From positions 1 to 58,172 of the forward strand of contig JAPLAO010000165.1 of the NCBI GenBank assembly GCA_026393245.1: a DNA stretch of 58,172 nucleotides. Direction: 5' to 3'. The notes under the pieces were generated by a model. The model searched no databases and was not told where the DNA came from. It was given only the letters and a program-made list of their open reading frames with translations. The position numbers were made by a program, and so were the translations under genes. Positions 34,024-41,773 of this stretch are shown piece after piece. Position 1 is the stretch's first letter. Each line of letters starts with the position of its first letter. Source of the stretch: Mycobacterium sp. (GTDB lineage Bacteria; Actinomycetota; Actinomycetes; Mycobacteriales; Mycobacteriaceae).

Positions 34024-34244
34024 TGCTCGCCGACCGTGTAGTCGGGACGCCTCGCCCGAGGCTCAGCTAACTGCTGGTCGGGAAAGTTGCTTCATCGGAC
34101 ACCCCGTTTCGCGTTGCTCGCACCGGCGAACAACCGATATCTTCCTCAGGTCATTGAACTGCAGTCGTCCTCGCCGCAACTGGGAGCGACTTCTGACGCC
34201 GCCGGTGGTCCTGAGGGGTCACCGCCGAATTTTTTAGGGAGACC

Positions 34245-34880
34245 ATGAAGGCATTCGGTCGTGTTCCGGTGGTGTTGGTTGCCATGTTGTCGGCGTTGTT
34301 CGTCGGTGCGGGTACCGCGCAGGCCGGGATGGACAATCAGATGAGTCTGGTGGATGGCAAGGGTCGGACCATGACGGTTCAGCAGTGGGACACCGTGCTC
34401 AACGGGGTGTTCCCGCTGGACCGCAACCGGTTGACTCGGGAGTGGTTCCATTCGGGTCGGGCGATGTACGCCGTGGCCGGCCCGGGTGCGGAGGAGTTCG
34501 CGGGCACCTTGGAGTTGGGGTATCAGGTGGGTTTCCCGTGGTCGCTGGGGGTGGGTATCAACTTCTCCTACACCACGCCCAACATTCTGCTCGATGACGT
34601 GGGCCTGTTCCCTGTCTTCAACCCGTTGGGTTCGGTGATTACCCCGAACCTGTTCCCGGGTGTGTCGATCTCCTCTGATCTCGGTAACGGCCCCGGCATT
34701 CAGGAGGTCGCGACGTTCTCGGTGGATGTGGAGGGTTCGGAGGGTTCGGTGGCGGTGGCCAACGCGCACGGCACGGTGACCGGTGCGGCCGGTGGTGTGC
34801 TCCTTCGTCCGTTCGCCCGGTTGATCTCCCAGACCGGTGACAGCGTGACCACCTACGGCGAACCCTGGAATATGAACTAA
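34245..34880 (+). CDS. mspA: MspA-family outer-membrane porin
   Basis: Octameric goblet-shaped channel of the mycobacterial outer membrane for small hydrophilic solutes. 211 residues: signal peptide 1-27 ending AQA, mature protein 184 residues, the same length as MspA. Long stretches are MspA-like, for example FPLDRNRLTREWFHSGRA, GFPWSLGVGINFSYTTPNIL and the end RPFARL followed by GDSVTTYGEPWNMN. In the constriction loop the two Asp of LLDD are kept (MspA Asp90 and Asp91), but the Asp at MspA position 93 is Gly here, and the loop is more hydrophobic. AGGGAG precedes the ATG by 3 nt. The family is absent from the M. tuberculosis complex. A strong terminator follows. Confidence 0.96.
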   Translation: MKAFGRVPVVLVAMLSALFVGAGTAQAGMDNQMSLVDGKGRTMTVQQWDTVLNGVFPLDRNRLTREWFHSGRAMYAVAGPGAEEFAGTLELGYQVGFPWSLGVGINFSYTTPNILLDDVGLFPVFNPLGSVITPNLFPGVSISSDLGNGPGIQEVATFSVDVEGSEGSVAVANAHGTVTGAAGGVLLRPFARLISQTGDSVTTYGEPWNMN

Positions 34881-34900
34881 GAAAGCCTTCCGACGACGAT

Positions 34901-34924
34901 GGCCCCGGCTCACGCCGGGGCCAA
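34901..34924. terminator. Bidirectional terminator between porin and mscL genes
   Basis: TGGCCCCGGC (34901-34910) pairs perfectly with GCCGGGGCCA (34915-34924) around the tetraloop TCAC. It lies between convergent genes. Confidence 0.8.
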
Positions 34925-34942
34925 CGTCATATCAAGACCTGA

Positions 34943-35365
34943 CTATTCCTTGACGATGCGACTCTGCGCACGTTCGACGGGCTTCGAGGTGTCTTTGCCG
35001 CCGAGGGCGTCGCGGATCTCAGTCAGGAGTCGAAGCTCCTTGTCTTCGGCCGCCTCTGCCGTCTCCTTGTTCCGAATTCTGTTGTAGGGCAGCACCACTA
35101 GGAAGTAAACGACGGCAGCCACCAGAACGAAGTTGATGAACGCCGAGAGCAGCACATTCAGATCGATGGTCTGACCGCCACCGATACTGATCTGGAGGAT
35201 GCCGTAGGAGGCTTCCTTGCCTGCGCCGATGCGGTTGATCAGCGGTTGAATGATGGCATCGGTGAACTTGGTGACCAGGCCGGTGAACGCGGTGCCGATG
35301 ACCACCGCGACCGCGAGGTCGACGATGTTGCCTCGCGCGAGGAACTCTTTGAATCCTTTTAACAC
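34943..35365 (-). CDS. mscL: Large-conductance mechanosensitive channel
   Basis: Homopentameric inner-membrane safety valve against hypo-osmotic shock. 140 residues: N-terminal amphipathic helix [23 protein letters not shown] leading into the first membrane helix (about 14-42, the gate), a periplasmic loop, a second membrane helix (about 70-93) and a C-terminal cytoplasmic bundle [15 protein letters not shown]. It starts with GTG 35365, 9 nt after AAAGG. Probably in line with the upstream SAF gene on the minus strand. Confidence 0.96.
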   Translation of the reverse strand: MLKGFKEFLARGNIVDLAVAVVIGTAFTGLVTKFTDAIIQPLINRIGAGKEASYGILQISIGGGQTIDLNVLLSAFINFVLVAAVVYFLVVLPYNRIRNKETAEAAEDKELRLLTEIRDALGGKDTSKPVERAQSRIVKE

Positions 35366-35431
35366 GCTTGTGTACCTTTCTTTGCTGAACTTGCCTGCGG
35401 GCGTCGAAAGCGTAGCCCACCAGCCAGCCCC

Positions 35432-36082
35432 TCAGTGGATAGCCAGGGTGACGGTCTGTGTCAGAGTGGCGCCGGCAAGGGTGTGGGCGGCGGCGGCCGG
35501 AAGCGCGACCAACACCACCCGGTCGTTGCTGGCCCCGACCGTCTTCGGTTTGGCTGACACCAACACCACCACCGCGTCGGCGGCCACCACCCGTGGCCGA
35601 GCCTGACCGTCGGAGGCGGCCGCGCCGAGAACGTCGACCACATCCCCGGTGCGGATCAGGTCGAGAACTGCGGCGTCGGCGAGGTGCAGGGGTACTGCCC
35701 TGGCGTCGGGGCCGGCGCTGAGTCCGGTCAGTCGGGAGCCCAGCACGCGGGCGTCGGTCAGTATCTCGCCGCGCCGCACGGGTCCGGCCAGCGTGGCACC
35801 GACGACAGAGAGATCGGTATGGGCGCCGTCGGGAATTGTTGGTGCGGAATGCTTTTCGAGACGGACGTCGTCGATGGTCAGCGGCGCACCCGGGCTCAGA
35901 TCTCGAACAGCGACCACCACATCGCGACTCACGCCTGCCGGGTCGGGTCGCAGCGCTGCGAACGCGGCCAGCACCACCAGGAATCCCGCGACAATCCGAC
36001 GCGCCAGTACCGTGCGAGTGAAATCCGGTCGTGCAGCGCGTGAAAATCGCTCCAGCAGAGTGGGATTCAGCGATTCGGCCAT
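35432..36082 (-). CDS. SAF-domain membrane-anchored protein (Rv0990c type)
   Basis: 216 residues. A short cytoplasmic N-terminus, one membrane segment (about 29-47, IVAGFLVVLAAFAALRP), then an extracytoplasmic SAF domain (about 53-120: VVVAVRDLSPGAPLTIDDVRLEKH and RRGEILTDARV) followed by a CpaB/RcpC-like beta region. SAF proteins serve in pilus assembly or bind sugars; here no pilus genes are nearby, so the role is unknown. It begins 64 nt after the ruc stop codon. Confidence 0.8.
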   Translation of the reverse strand: MAESLNPTLLERFSRAARPDFTRTVLARRIVAGFLVVLAAFAALRPDPAGVSRDVVVAVRDLSPGAPLTIDDVRLEKHSAPTIPDGAHTDLSVVGATLAGPVRRGEILTDARVLGSRLTGLSAGPDARAVPLHLADAAVLDLIRTGDVVDVLGAAASDGQARPRVVAADAVVVLVSAKPKTVGASNDRVVLVALPAAAAHTLAGATLTQTVTLAIH

Positions 36083-36145
36083 GCCGTCACGGTAAAGCGC
36101 GGTGGGACTTGCGGGTCAGCGGATACGCGACGGGCTGTGGATAAC

Positions 36146-36538
36146 CTAGCTCGAGGCCGGTGCCGGGGCGGAGGTGCTCGAACCTGAGGACCCCGTACTC
36201 GACTTCTCCGACCCCGCCGGCTTCTCCGATCCCGAGGACTTGTCTGATCCCGAGGATTTCTCGGACCCCGAGGACTTGTCCGAACCCGAGGACTTGTCCG
36301 AACCCGAGGACTTGTCCGACCCCGACGACCCGGAGTCTCCGGGCGCCGAACTCTTCGACGATTCCCGGCTGTCGGTGCGGTAGAAGCCGCTGCCTTTGAA
36401 CACCACGCCGACTGAATTGAACAACTTGCGGAGCCTGCCCGAACACTTCGGACAGGTGCTCAGCGCGTCTTCGGTGAAGGCCTGAACCGCATCGAACCTG
36501 TTGTCGCACTCGGTACATGCGTAGCTGTACGTCGGCAC
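36146..36538 (-). CDS. ruc: Zinc-ribbon redox-regulated chaperone Ruc (FmdB family, Rv0991c type)
   Basis: Small cytosolic protein with an N-terminal zinc ribbon: Cys8, Cys11, Cys29 and Cys32 coordinate the metal. In the M. tuberculosis orthologue, oxidation of these cysteines releases zinc and switches on a chaperone that protects unfolding proteins and works with the DnaK system. Conserved FKGSGFYRTDSR follows. The C-terminus (from about 66) is disordered and holds about seven GSDKSS/GSEKSS repeats of 18 bp each, making this 130-residue protein longer than the roughly 110-residue relative. GGAGG lies 6 nt before GTG 36538. A CIRCE-like operator lies at 36567-36593. Confidence 0.9.
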   Translation of the reverse strand: MPTYSYACTECDNRFDAVQAFTEDALSTCPKCSGRLRKLFNSVGVVFKGSGFYRTDSRESSKSSAPGDSGSSGSDKSSGSDKSSGSDKSSGSEKSSGSDKSSGSEKPAGSEKSSTGSSGSSTSAPAPASS

Positions 36539-36566
36539 GGTGAACCTCCGGGGGAAGACTGAATTG

Positions 36567-36593
36567 TTAGCACTCTATCGCGGCAAGTGCCAG
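36567..36593. promoter_or_regulatory. CIRCE-like HrcA operator upstream of ruc
   Basis: TTAGCACTC (36567-36575), 9-nt spacer, AAGTGCCAG (36585-36593). The left half matches the CIRCE half-site perfectly; the right half matches 6 of 9 positions of GAGTGCTAA. A TAGAGT -10-like box on the minus strand overlaps the left half, so HrcA would repress ruc until heat stress. The site lies 29 bp before the gene. Confidence 0.7.
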
Positions 36594-36598
36594 AACCG

Positions 36599-37192
36599 CT
36601 ATCCGCCGTCGGTCGGTCCGAGCGCGATCAGCCCACCGCCCGGGGTCAACGCGTGCGTCATCGGCACGTCATGGGGCTCGGCGGGCAATGACTCGAGGAT
36701 CTCGCTGTCGCGCACCACCGCCACCAGTCGGATTCCGGGTTCGCACAGCGGTAGCGAACGGTCGTAGAAACCGGCCCCCCGGCCCAGCCGTACACCGCTC
36801 CGGTCGACCGCCAGCGCCGGCACCAGGACGACGTCGGCCCGGGCCACCGTCGACGGTTCCAGCTTCGGCCCGGCAGGTTCCTGCAGTCCGAACCGGGCCG
36901 GGACGAGGTGCCCGGGCACGTACTCGCCCCAGCACAGAGGGAGGATCTCGCCGGTCGGGTCGGTGATCGGCAACAACACTGTCTGGCACAACTCGCGCAG
37001 CCGGTCCAGCAGAGCCGGCGAGCCGGGCTCGGCGCCCACCGGTAGGTAAGCGCAGACGATGCGGGCGCCGCGGACTGCGTCGGCCAGGTGGGCCTGCAAC
37101 TGCTCTGCCTCGGCGTCGCGCAACGCCCGGGGCAACGCGCGCCGGGCTGCCAGCAATTCGCTCCGGCGCTGTGCTTTGGTCGGGGCGGTCAT
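36599..37192 (-). CDS. 5-formyltetrahydrofolate cyclo-ligase
   Basis: Converts 5-formyl-THF to 5,10-methenyl-THF with ATP. 197 residues, same as Rv0992c. Family motifs: KAQRRSELLAARRALP at the start, ADVVLVPALAVDRSGVRLGRGAGFYDRSL near 131-160 (the substrate/ATP loop) and HDVPMTHALTPGG near the end. An open frame extends to 37573, but it is antisense to galU. ATG 37192 gives the conserved start; GTG 37201 is possible. It is divergent from galU. Confidence 0.92.
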   Translation of the reverse strand: MTAPTKAQRRSELLAARRALPRALRDAEAEQLQAHLADAVRGARIVCAYLPVGAEPGSPALLDRLRELCQTVLLPITDPTGEILPLCWGEYVPGHLVPARFGLQEPAGPKLEPSTVARADVVLVPALAVDRSGVRLGRGAGFYDRSLPLCEPGIRLVAVVRDSEILESLPAEPHDVPMTHALTPGGGLIALGPTDGG

Positions 37193-37252
37193 GGGTGTCA
37201 CCCTGTCAGCACACACCAGGTGGCGCCATAGCCGTGCGACGAACGATCCGGT

Positions 37253-37258
37253 TAGGGT
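37253..37258 (+). promoter_or_regulatory. -10 box of the leaderless galU promoter
   Basis: TAGGGT, 7 nt before GTG 37266. Confidence 0.6.
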
Positions 37259-37265
37259 GTGATCC

Positions 37266-38177
37266 GTGCCCTCTGCCCCGGTTCGGTTTCCCCGGACGGC
37301 CATCGTGCCGGCGGCCGGTTTGGGCACCCGATTCCTACCGGCGAGCAAGACGGTTCCCAAAGAGTTGCTGCCGGTAGTCGACACCCCCGGTATCGAGTTG
37401 GTGGCCGAGGAAGCCGCCGAGGCCGGCGCCGAACGGTTGGTGATCATCACCTCGGAGGGCAAGGACGGCGTCGTCGCGCACTTCGTCGAGGATCTGGTTC
37501 TGGAGGGCACATTGGAGGCCCGCGGCAAGCACGTGATGCTGGCGAAGGTGCGTCGCGCACCGGCCCTGATCAAGGTGGAGTCGGTGATTCAGGCTGAACC
37601 GCTGGGACTCGGCCACGCGGTGGGGTGTGTCGAAGCGGTGCTATCGCCCGACGAGGACGCCGTGGCGGTACTGCTGCCCGATGACCTGGTGCTGCCGATC
37701 GGCGTCCTGGAGACCATGGCGCAGGTGCGCGCCGACCGGGGCGGTACCGTGCTGTGCGCCATCGAGGTCACGCCCGAAGAGGTCAGTGCCTACGGCGTCT
37801 TCGACGTCGAGCCGCTGCTGGACTCCGCGAGCCCGGACGTGCTCAAAGTCAAGGGCATGGTGGAGAAACCCAGCATCACCGATGCGCCGTCGTTGTTCGC
37901 CGCGGCCGGCCGATACCTGCTCGACCGCGTGATCTTCGACGCCCTGCGGCGGGTCAAGCGCGGCGCAGGCGGCGAGATTCAACTCACCGACGCCATCGCG
38001 CTGTTGATCGCCGAGGGCCACCCGGTGCACGTGGTCGTTCACCGCGGGTCCCGACACGACTTGGGAAATCCCGGCGGCTATCTGAAGGCTGCGGTTGACT
38101 TTGCGTTGGACCGTGACGACTATGGCCCGGACTTGCGGCGGTGGTTGGTCACGCGGCTGGGTCTGGCCGAACAGTAG
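37266..38177 (+). CDS. galU: UTP-glucose-1-phosphate uridylyltransferase
   Basis: Makes UDP-glucose from UTP and glucose-1-phosphate for envelope glycans. 303 residues. The nucleotidyltransferase motif is AAGLGTRFLPASKTVPKELLPVVDTPGIE near 17-45; KAEPLGLGHAV-type residues appear as QAEPLGLGHAVGC, and the catalytic DDLVL is near 139. GTG 37266 sits 7 nt after TAGGGT. glp follows after 40 nt. Confidence 0.96.
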   Translation: MPSAPVRFPRTAIVPAAGLGTRFLPASKTVPKELLPVVDTPGIELVAEEAAEAGAERLVIITSEGKDGVVAHFVEDLVLEGTLEARGKHVMLAKVRRAPALIKVESVIQAEPLGLGHAVGCVEAVLSPDEDAVAVLLPDDLVLPIGVLETMAQVRADRGGTVLCAIEVTPEEVSAYGVFDVEPLLDSASPDVLKVKGMVEKPSITDAPSLFAAAGRYLLDRVIFDALRRVKRGAGGEIQLTDAIALLIAEGHPVHVVVHRGSRHDLGNPGGYLKAAVDFALDRDDYGPDLRRWLVTRLGLAEQ

Positions 38178-38217
38178 GGCTTGCGGCCCTCGGAAGACTG
38201 AATCGGAGAGGCGCGCT

Positions 38218-39450
38218 GTGCGTTCGGTGGAGGAACAACAGGCCAGAGTAATGGCGGCCGCGGTGGCGCCGAGGCCGGTGCGGGTGCCGATCGCGGAATC
38301 CCAAGGGTTGATGTGCGCCGAGGACGTCGTCACCGAGGCGCCCATGCCCGGTTTCGATCAGGCCGCGATCGACGGGTACGCGGTGCGCAGCGTTGATGTC
38401 AGTGGCGGTGGCGAGAGCGACATCGTGCTACCGGTGATGGCAGTCATTGAGGCAGGAAGCCGCACGCCAAGCCGGTTGCAACCCAAACAGGCGGCCTGGG
38501 TGCAGACCGGGGCACCAATGCCCACCCTGGCCGACGCGGTCCTGCCGCTGCGGTGGACAGACGGCGGACAGTCGCGGGTCAAGGTGCTCCGCGGGGTGCG
38601 CTCGGGTGCCTATGTGCGCCGAGTCGGTGACGATGTGCAACCCGGCGATGTGGCGGTACGGGCCGGGGCGATCATCGGTGCGGCACAGGTGGGGTTGCTG
38701 GCCGCAGTGGGTCGCGAACGTGTGCTCGTGCACCCGCGGCCGCGGGTGACGGTGATGAGCGTGGGTGGGGAACTGGTCGACATCTCCCGCACCCCGGGCA
38801 ACGGCCAGGTCTTTGATGTCAACTCCTATGCCTTGGCCGCCGCCGCCCGTGATGCCGGTGCCGAGGTGAGCCGGATCGGGATCGTCAGCACTGAGCCCAA
38901 GGAGCTTCGCGATGTGGTGGAGAGTCAACTCAACCGGGCCGAGGTGGTGCTGATCGCCGGCGCGGTCGGTGGCGCCGCCGCGGAGAACCTGCGCACCGTG
39001 CTGTCCGAACTCGGCAATATGGAAGTCACCCGGATCGCCATGCATCCGGGATCGGTGCAGGGTTTCGGACAGCTTGGCGCAGAAGGTGTTCCGACGTTTC
39101 TGCTGCCGACCAACCCGGTCAGCGCGCTGGTGGTTTTCGAGGTGATGGTTCGGCCGCTAATCCGGCTGTCGTTGGGCAAGCGGCAGGCGATGCGCCGGGT
39201 GATCCGTGCCCGTACGATCGCGCCGATCACCTCCGTGGCCGGCCGAACCGGCTTCCTGCGGGGTCAGTTGCTGCGCGATCAGGACAGTGGTGACTACCTG
39301 GTGGAGGCGATCGGCGACGCGCCGGGCGGCTCGTCGCATCTGCTGGCGTCGTTGGCTGAAGCCAACTGTCTGGTGATGGTGCCCGGTGACATCGCCGAAA
39401 TCGGGGCCGGAGAGTTCGTCGACGTCGCATTCCTTGCCCAGCGCGGCTGA
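38218..39450 (+). CDS. glp: Gephyrin-like MoeA paralogue Glp (divisome-associated; MoeA1 in M. tuberculosis annotation)
   Basis: MoeA-fold protein of 410 residues. The usual start FDQAAIDGYAV and TGAPMPTLADAVLPL are present, but the molybdotransferase loop SGGVSVGxxD of true MoeA reads AGAVGGAAAENL here, so Mo insertion is doubtful. In Corynebacterium a protein of this type, Glp, binds FtsZ and the membrane receptor GlpR and acts in division. The receptor gene lies 0.8 kb downstream, past rimJ. GTG 38218 follows GGAGAGG by 5 nt; the frame is open to 38095 inside galU, which I treat as a shadow. Confidence 0.88.
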   Translation: MRSVEEQQARVMAAAVAPRPVRVPIAESQGLMCAEDVVTEAPMPGFDQAAIDGYAVRSVDVSGGGESDIVLPVMAVIEAGSRTPSRLQPKQAAWVQTGAPMPTLADAVLPLRWTDGGQSRVKVLRGVRSGAYVRRVGDDVQPGDVAVRAGAIIGAAQVGLLAAVGRERVLVHPRPRVTVMSVGGELVDISRTPGNGQVFDVNSYALAAAARDAGAEVSRIGIVSTEPKELRDVVESQLNRAEVVLIAGAVGGAAAENLRTVLSELGNMEVTRIAMHPGSVQGFGQLGAEGVPTFLLPTNPVSALVVFEVMVRPLIRLSLGKRQAMRRVIRARTIAPITSVAGRTGFLRGQLLRDQDSGDYLVEAIGDAPGGSSHLLASLAEANCLVMVPGDIAEIGAGEFVDVAFLAQRG

Positions 39451-39459
39451 CAATTCGCG

Positions 39460-40113
39460 ATGAACCTTTTGCGGAATAGCGCGGCGCACCCGGGCTGGCC
39501 GGCATCGGTCGGACCGCTGCGGGTACCTGCGGGTGTTGTCAGGTTGCGGCCGATCCGGATGCGTGACGGCGCGCAGTGGAGCCGCACCCGGGCGGCTGAG
39601 CGCGACAAATTGGAACCCTGGGAGCCCACCGCAGAGCTGGATTGGACTGCGCGACATACTGTTTCGGCCTGGCCGCCGATGTATTCGGGGCTTCGAGCCG
39701 AGGCCCGCAGGGGACGCATGTTGCCCTATGTGATCGAACTCGACGGCAGGTTCTGCGGTCAGTTGACGATCGGCAACGTGACTCACGGTGCACTGCGGTC
39801 GGCGTGGATCGGCTACTGGGTGGCCAGTGCGGTCACCGGTGGCGGCGTGGCGACCGGCGCGTTGGCCCTGGGCGTGGACCACTGCTTCGGCGTGGTGATG
39901 CTGCACCGGGTCGAGGCCACGGTCCGTCCGGAGAACGCGGCCAGTCGCAAGGTGCTGTCCAAGGTCGGGTTCCGGGAGGAGGGCCTGCTCAAGCGCTATC
40001 TCGATGTCGACGGCGGGTGGCGCGATCACCTTTTGGTGGCGATCACATCCGAGGAGATCGAGGGTTCGGCGACGGCCCAACTGGTGCGTCGAGGACTCGC
40101 CCACCGCTCCTGA
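39460..40113 (+). CDS. rimJ: GNAT acetyltransferase, RimJ type
   Basis: Probable N-alpha-acetyltransferase for ribosomal protein S5 or other N-termini. 217 residues with a GNAT fold: LRPIRMRDGAQWSRTRAAERDKLEPW at the start, the acetyl-CoA loop YWVASAVTGGGVATGALAL near 121-139 and HRVEATVRPENAASRKVLSKVGFREEGLLKRYLDVDG near 149-185. It starts at ATG 39460, 9 nt after glp, so it is in the glp operon between glp and the receptor gene. The substrate is inferred. Confidence 0.88.
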   Translation: MNLLRNSAAHPGWPASVGPLRVPAGVVRLRPIRMRDGAQWSRTRAAERDKLEPWEPTAELDWTARHTVSAWPPMYSGLRAEARRGRMLPYVIELDGRFCGQLTIGNVTHGALRSAWIGYWVASAVTGGGVATGALALGVDHCFGVVMLHRVEATVRPENAASRKVLSKVGFREEGLLKRYLDVDGGWRDHLLVAITSEEIEGSATAQLVRRGLAHRS

Positions 40114-40171
40114 CGCGGACGCCCCATGTTACCAATGTGACATTTGTGGCTGTTGGTGCTTGTTTTCCAGG

Positions 40172-40189
40172 AATTACACGTGTGTAATT
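40172..40189. promoter_or_regulatory. 18-bp inverted repeat upstream of sepX
   Basis: AATTACAC-GT-GTGTAATT: two perfect 8-bp arms around 2 bp, in an AT-rich patch 68 bp before the sepX start. Just upstream, GTTAC and GTGAC (40128-40141) form a direct repeat like MtrA half-sites. The regulator is unknown. Confidence 0.6.
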
Positions 40190-40256
40190 GCCTCGGCGCG
40201 CCGTCGCATACGGCGGACGTCGCAGACCTAGCCTGATCAGGAAAGGAGCAGGCCAC

Positions 40257-41534
40257 ATGCCAAGCATCCCCCAGTCATTGCTGTGGATCTCACTCGTGGT
40301 GCTCTGGCTCTTCGTTTTAGTGCCGATGCTCATCAACAAGCGCGACACCGTCCGGCGGACGAGTGATGTCGCGCTGGCCACCCGCGTTATCAACAACGAC
40401 GCGAAGTCCCGACTGATCAGACGTGGTGGCCCGGCGACCGGCCACCGTCACGATCCGGACTGGCAACGCGACGACGAGTCCGGGGAGGACTTCTCCGAAT
40501 CCGACGAGGTCGAGGAATACGACGACGCGGTGCGGGCGCAGAGGGCCGGTGCCCAATCTCGCTCGGTGATGGTTGTCGCGTCGGCGCATCGGTCCGCCGC
40601 AGACGAGGCGCTGACCGAACCGGTCTATATCGATGTCGACGTGGTGGATGAAAACTCCGGCGCCCTGCCGGTCGGCTCCGGTGTCCAGGAGAGCCTGTTC
40701 GATTCCGGCGCCGATACCGATGTTCAGGCGTTCGTCGCCCCGACTCCCGACGAGGCGTCCGAATTCGAGTCTGAGGCTGTGTTCGAGTCCGAAGCTGTGT
40801 TCGACTCCGCCGACCCAGGGCTGAGCATCGATCCCGAGTCCGACGCTGATACTCGGGACACTGCCGATCCCCGGGACACTGCCGATCCCCGGGACACTGG
40901 TGATCCCCGGGACACCACCGACGACGAATACGAATACATCGACGACACTTCAGGTTTGGAGGCCGAGGCCGCACCGGAACCCGAGATGGCGCCGCGGCGG
41001 GGCAGCCGTCAGCGTCGAATGGAATCCACCACTGCGGCCGAGGTGGGTGCGCGCAAGTATCGCTTCCGCAAACGTGTCCTGCTGGCTATGTCCACGGTCA
41101 TGGTGGCGACGGCGGCGGTGTCGTTCACCGTCAGCCCGGCGTTCTGGTGGGCCTGCGGTACCTCCGCGGTGGTCACGTTGCTCTACCTGGGATACCTGCG
41201 CCGTCAGACGCGCATCGAGGAGCAGGTTCGTCGCCGGCGTCAGCAGCGCATGGCGCGCTCGCATCCGGATATGGAGCGGGACTCTGAGTGGAGACCTGCC
41301 CCCGAACGACGGACGGCTCCCGAATGGAGTGCTGGGCCCGAGCGGAGGACCCGGCCCGAGCGCCGCAATGGACCCGAGCGACACGATGGTGCCGACTTCG
41401 ACGATTTCGGTGCGCGTTACCAACGCGTCGGAACGGCGGTGCTCGAGATCGACGACGAGGACCCGATCTTCGAGCACCTCGACGAGGTGCCCTACAGCCG
41501 CCGCTACGACCTGCCGCGGGCGGCCGGCCAATAG
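40257..41534 (+). CDS. sepX: Divisome membrane protein SepX/GlpR
   Basis: Actinobacterial division protein, the membrane receptor of Glp. 425 residues: N-terminal membrane segment at about 5-24 (SLLWISLVVLWLFVLVPMLI), a long acidic disordered region (about 70-240) and two more membrane segments (about 274-293 and 297-316), then a basic/acidic tail. The acidic region carries an 18-bp tandem repeat coding TADPRD units (40850-40915). The AAAGGAG box 10 nt before ATG 40257 decides the start, although the frame is open to 40188. Its orthologue Rv0996 holds the same position after rimJ. Confidence 0.85.
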   Translation: MPSIPQSLLWISLVVLWLFVLVPMLINKRDTVRRTSDVALATRVINNDAKSRLIRRGGPATGHRHDPDWQRDDESGEDFSESDEVEEYDDAVRAQRAGAQSRSVMVVASAHRSAADEALTEPVYIDVDVVDENSGALPVGSGVQESLFDSGADTDVQAFVAPTPDEASEFESEAVFESEAVFDSADPGLSIDPESDADTRDTADPRDTADPRDTGDPRDTTDDEYEYIDDTSGLEAEAAPEPEMAPRRGSRQRRMESTTAAEVGARKYRFRKRVLLAMSTVMVATAAVSFTVSPAFWWACGTSAVVTLLYLGYLRRQTRIEEQVRRRRQQRMARSHPDMERDSEWRPAPERRTAPEWSAGPERRTRPERRNGPERHDGADFDDFGARYQRVGTAVLEIDDEDPIFEHLDEVPYSRRYDLPRAAGQ

Positions 41535-41574
41535 GTCTCGCCTCGCCCAGGTGAGGTAGCCTGCTATCGACCAG

Positions 41575-41647
41575 GGGGCTATAGCGCAGTTGGTAGCGCG
41601 TCTCGTTCGCATCGAGAAGGTCAGGGGTTCGATTCCCCTTAGCTCCA
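41575..41647 (+). tRNA. tRNA-Ala (anticodon CGC)
   Basis: A 73-nt cloverleaf: acceptor GGGGCTA/TAGCTCC with one G-U pair, D arm with AGTTGGTAGC, anticodon stem TCTCG/CGAGA with loop TTCGCAT, T arm AGGGGTTCGATTCCCCT. Anticodon CGC reads GCG, a common Ala codon here. The CCA end is not encoded. A TAGCCT -10-like box lies at 41557-41562. Confidence 0.97.
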
Positions 41648-41761
41648 CACCTGTTTGGCCTGCTAGAAGCCTTTTACGCGGAAAATGTTAGCTCGGTCAC
41701 TTCTGGCGATCGTGCTGGGGTTTCGCGCGTGCCGTTACCTACCGCCGTTACCTGTGTCCGT

Positions 41762-41767
41762 TATGGT
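41762..41767 (+). promoter_or_regulatory. -10 box of a leaderless promoter
   Basis: TATGGT, 6 nt before ATG 41774. Confidence 0.5.
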
Positions 41768-41773
41768 TTCGTG

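Larger units (their letters stand above)
33711..34244 (+). other. 534-nt spacer between moaB2 and the porin gene
   Basis: Holds a CRP site (33759-33774), a candidate 51-residue ORF (33791-33946), a 9-bp-stem hairpin (33996-34023), and about 220 nt of porin upstream sequence in which I see no clear promoter boxes. AGGGAG sits 3 nt before the porin ATG. Confidence 0.6.

Noticed and set aside
37193..37573. Extension of the 5-formyl-THF cyclo-ligase frame
   Set aside because: It is antisense to galU; family length and start agree with ATG 37192.
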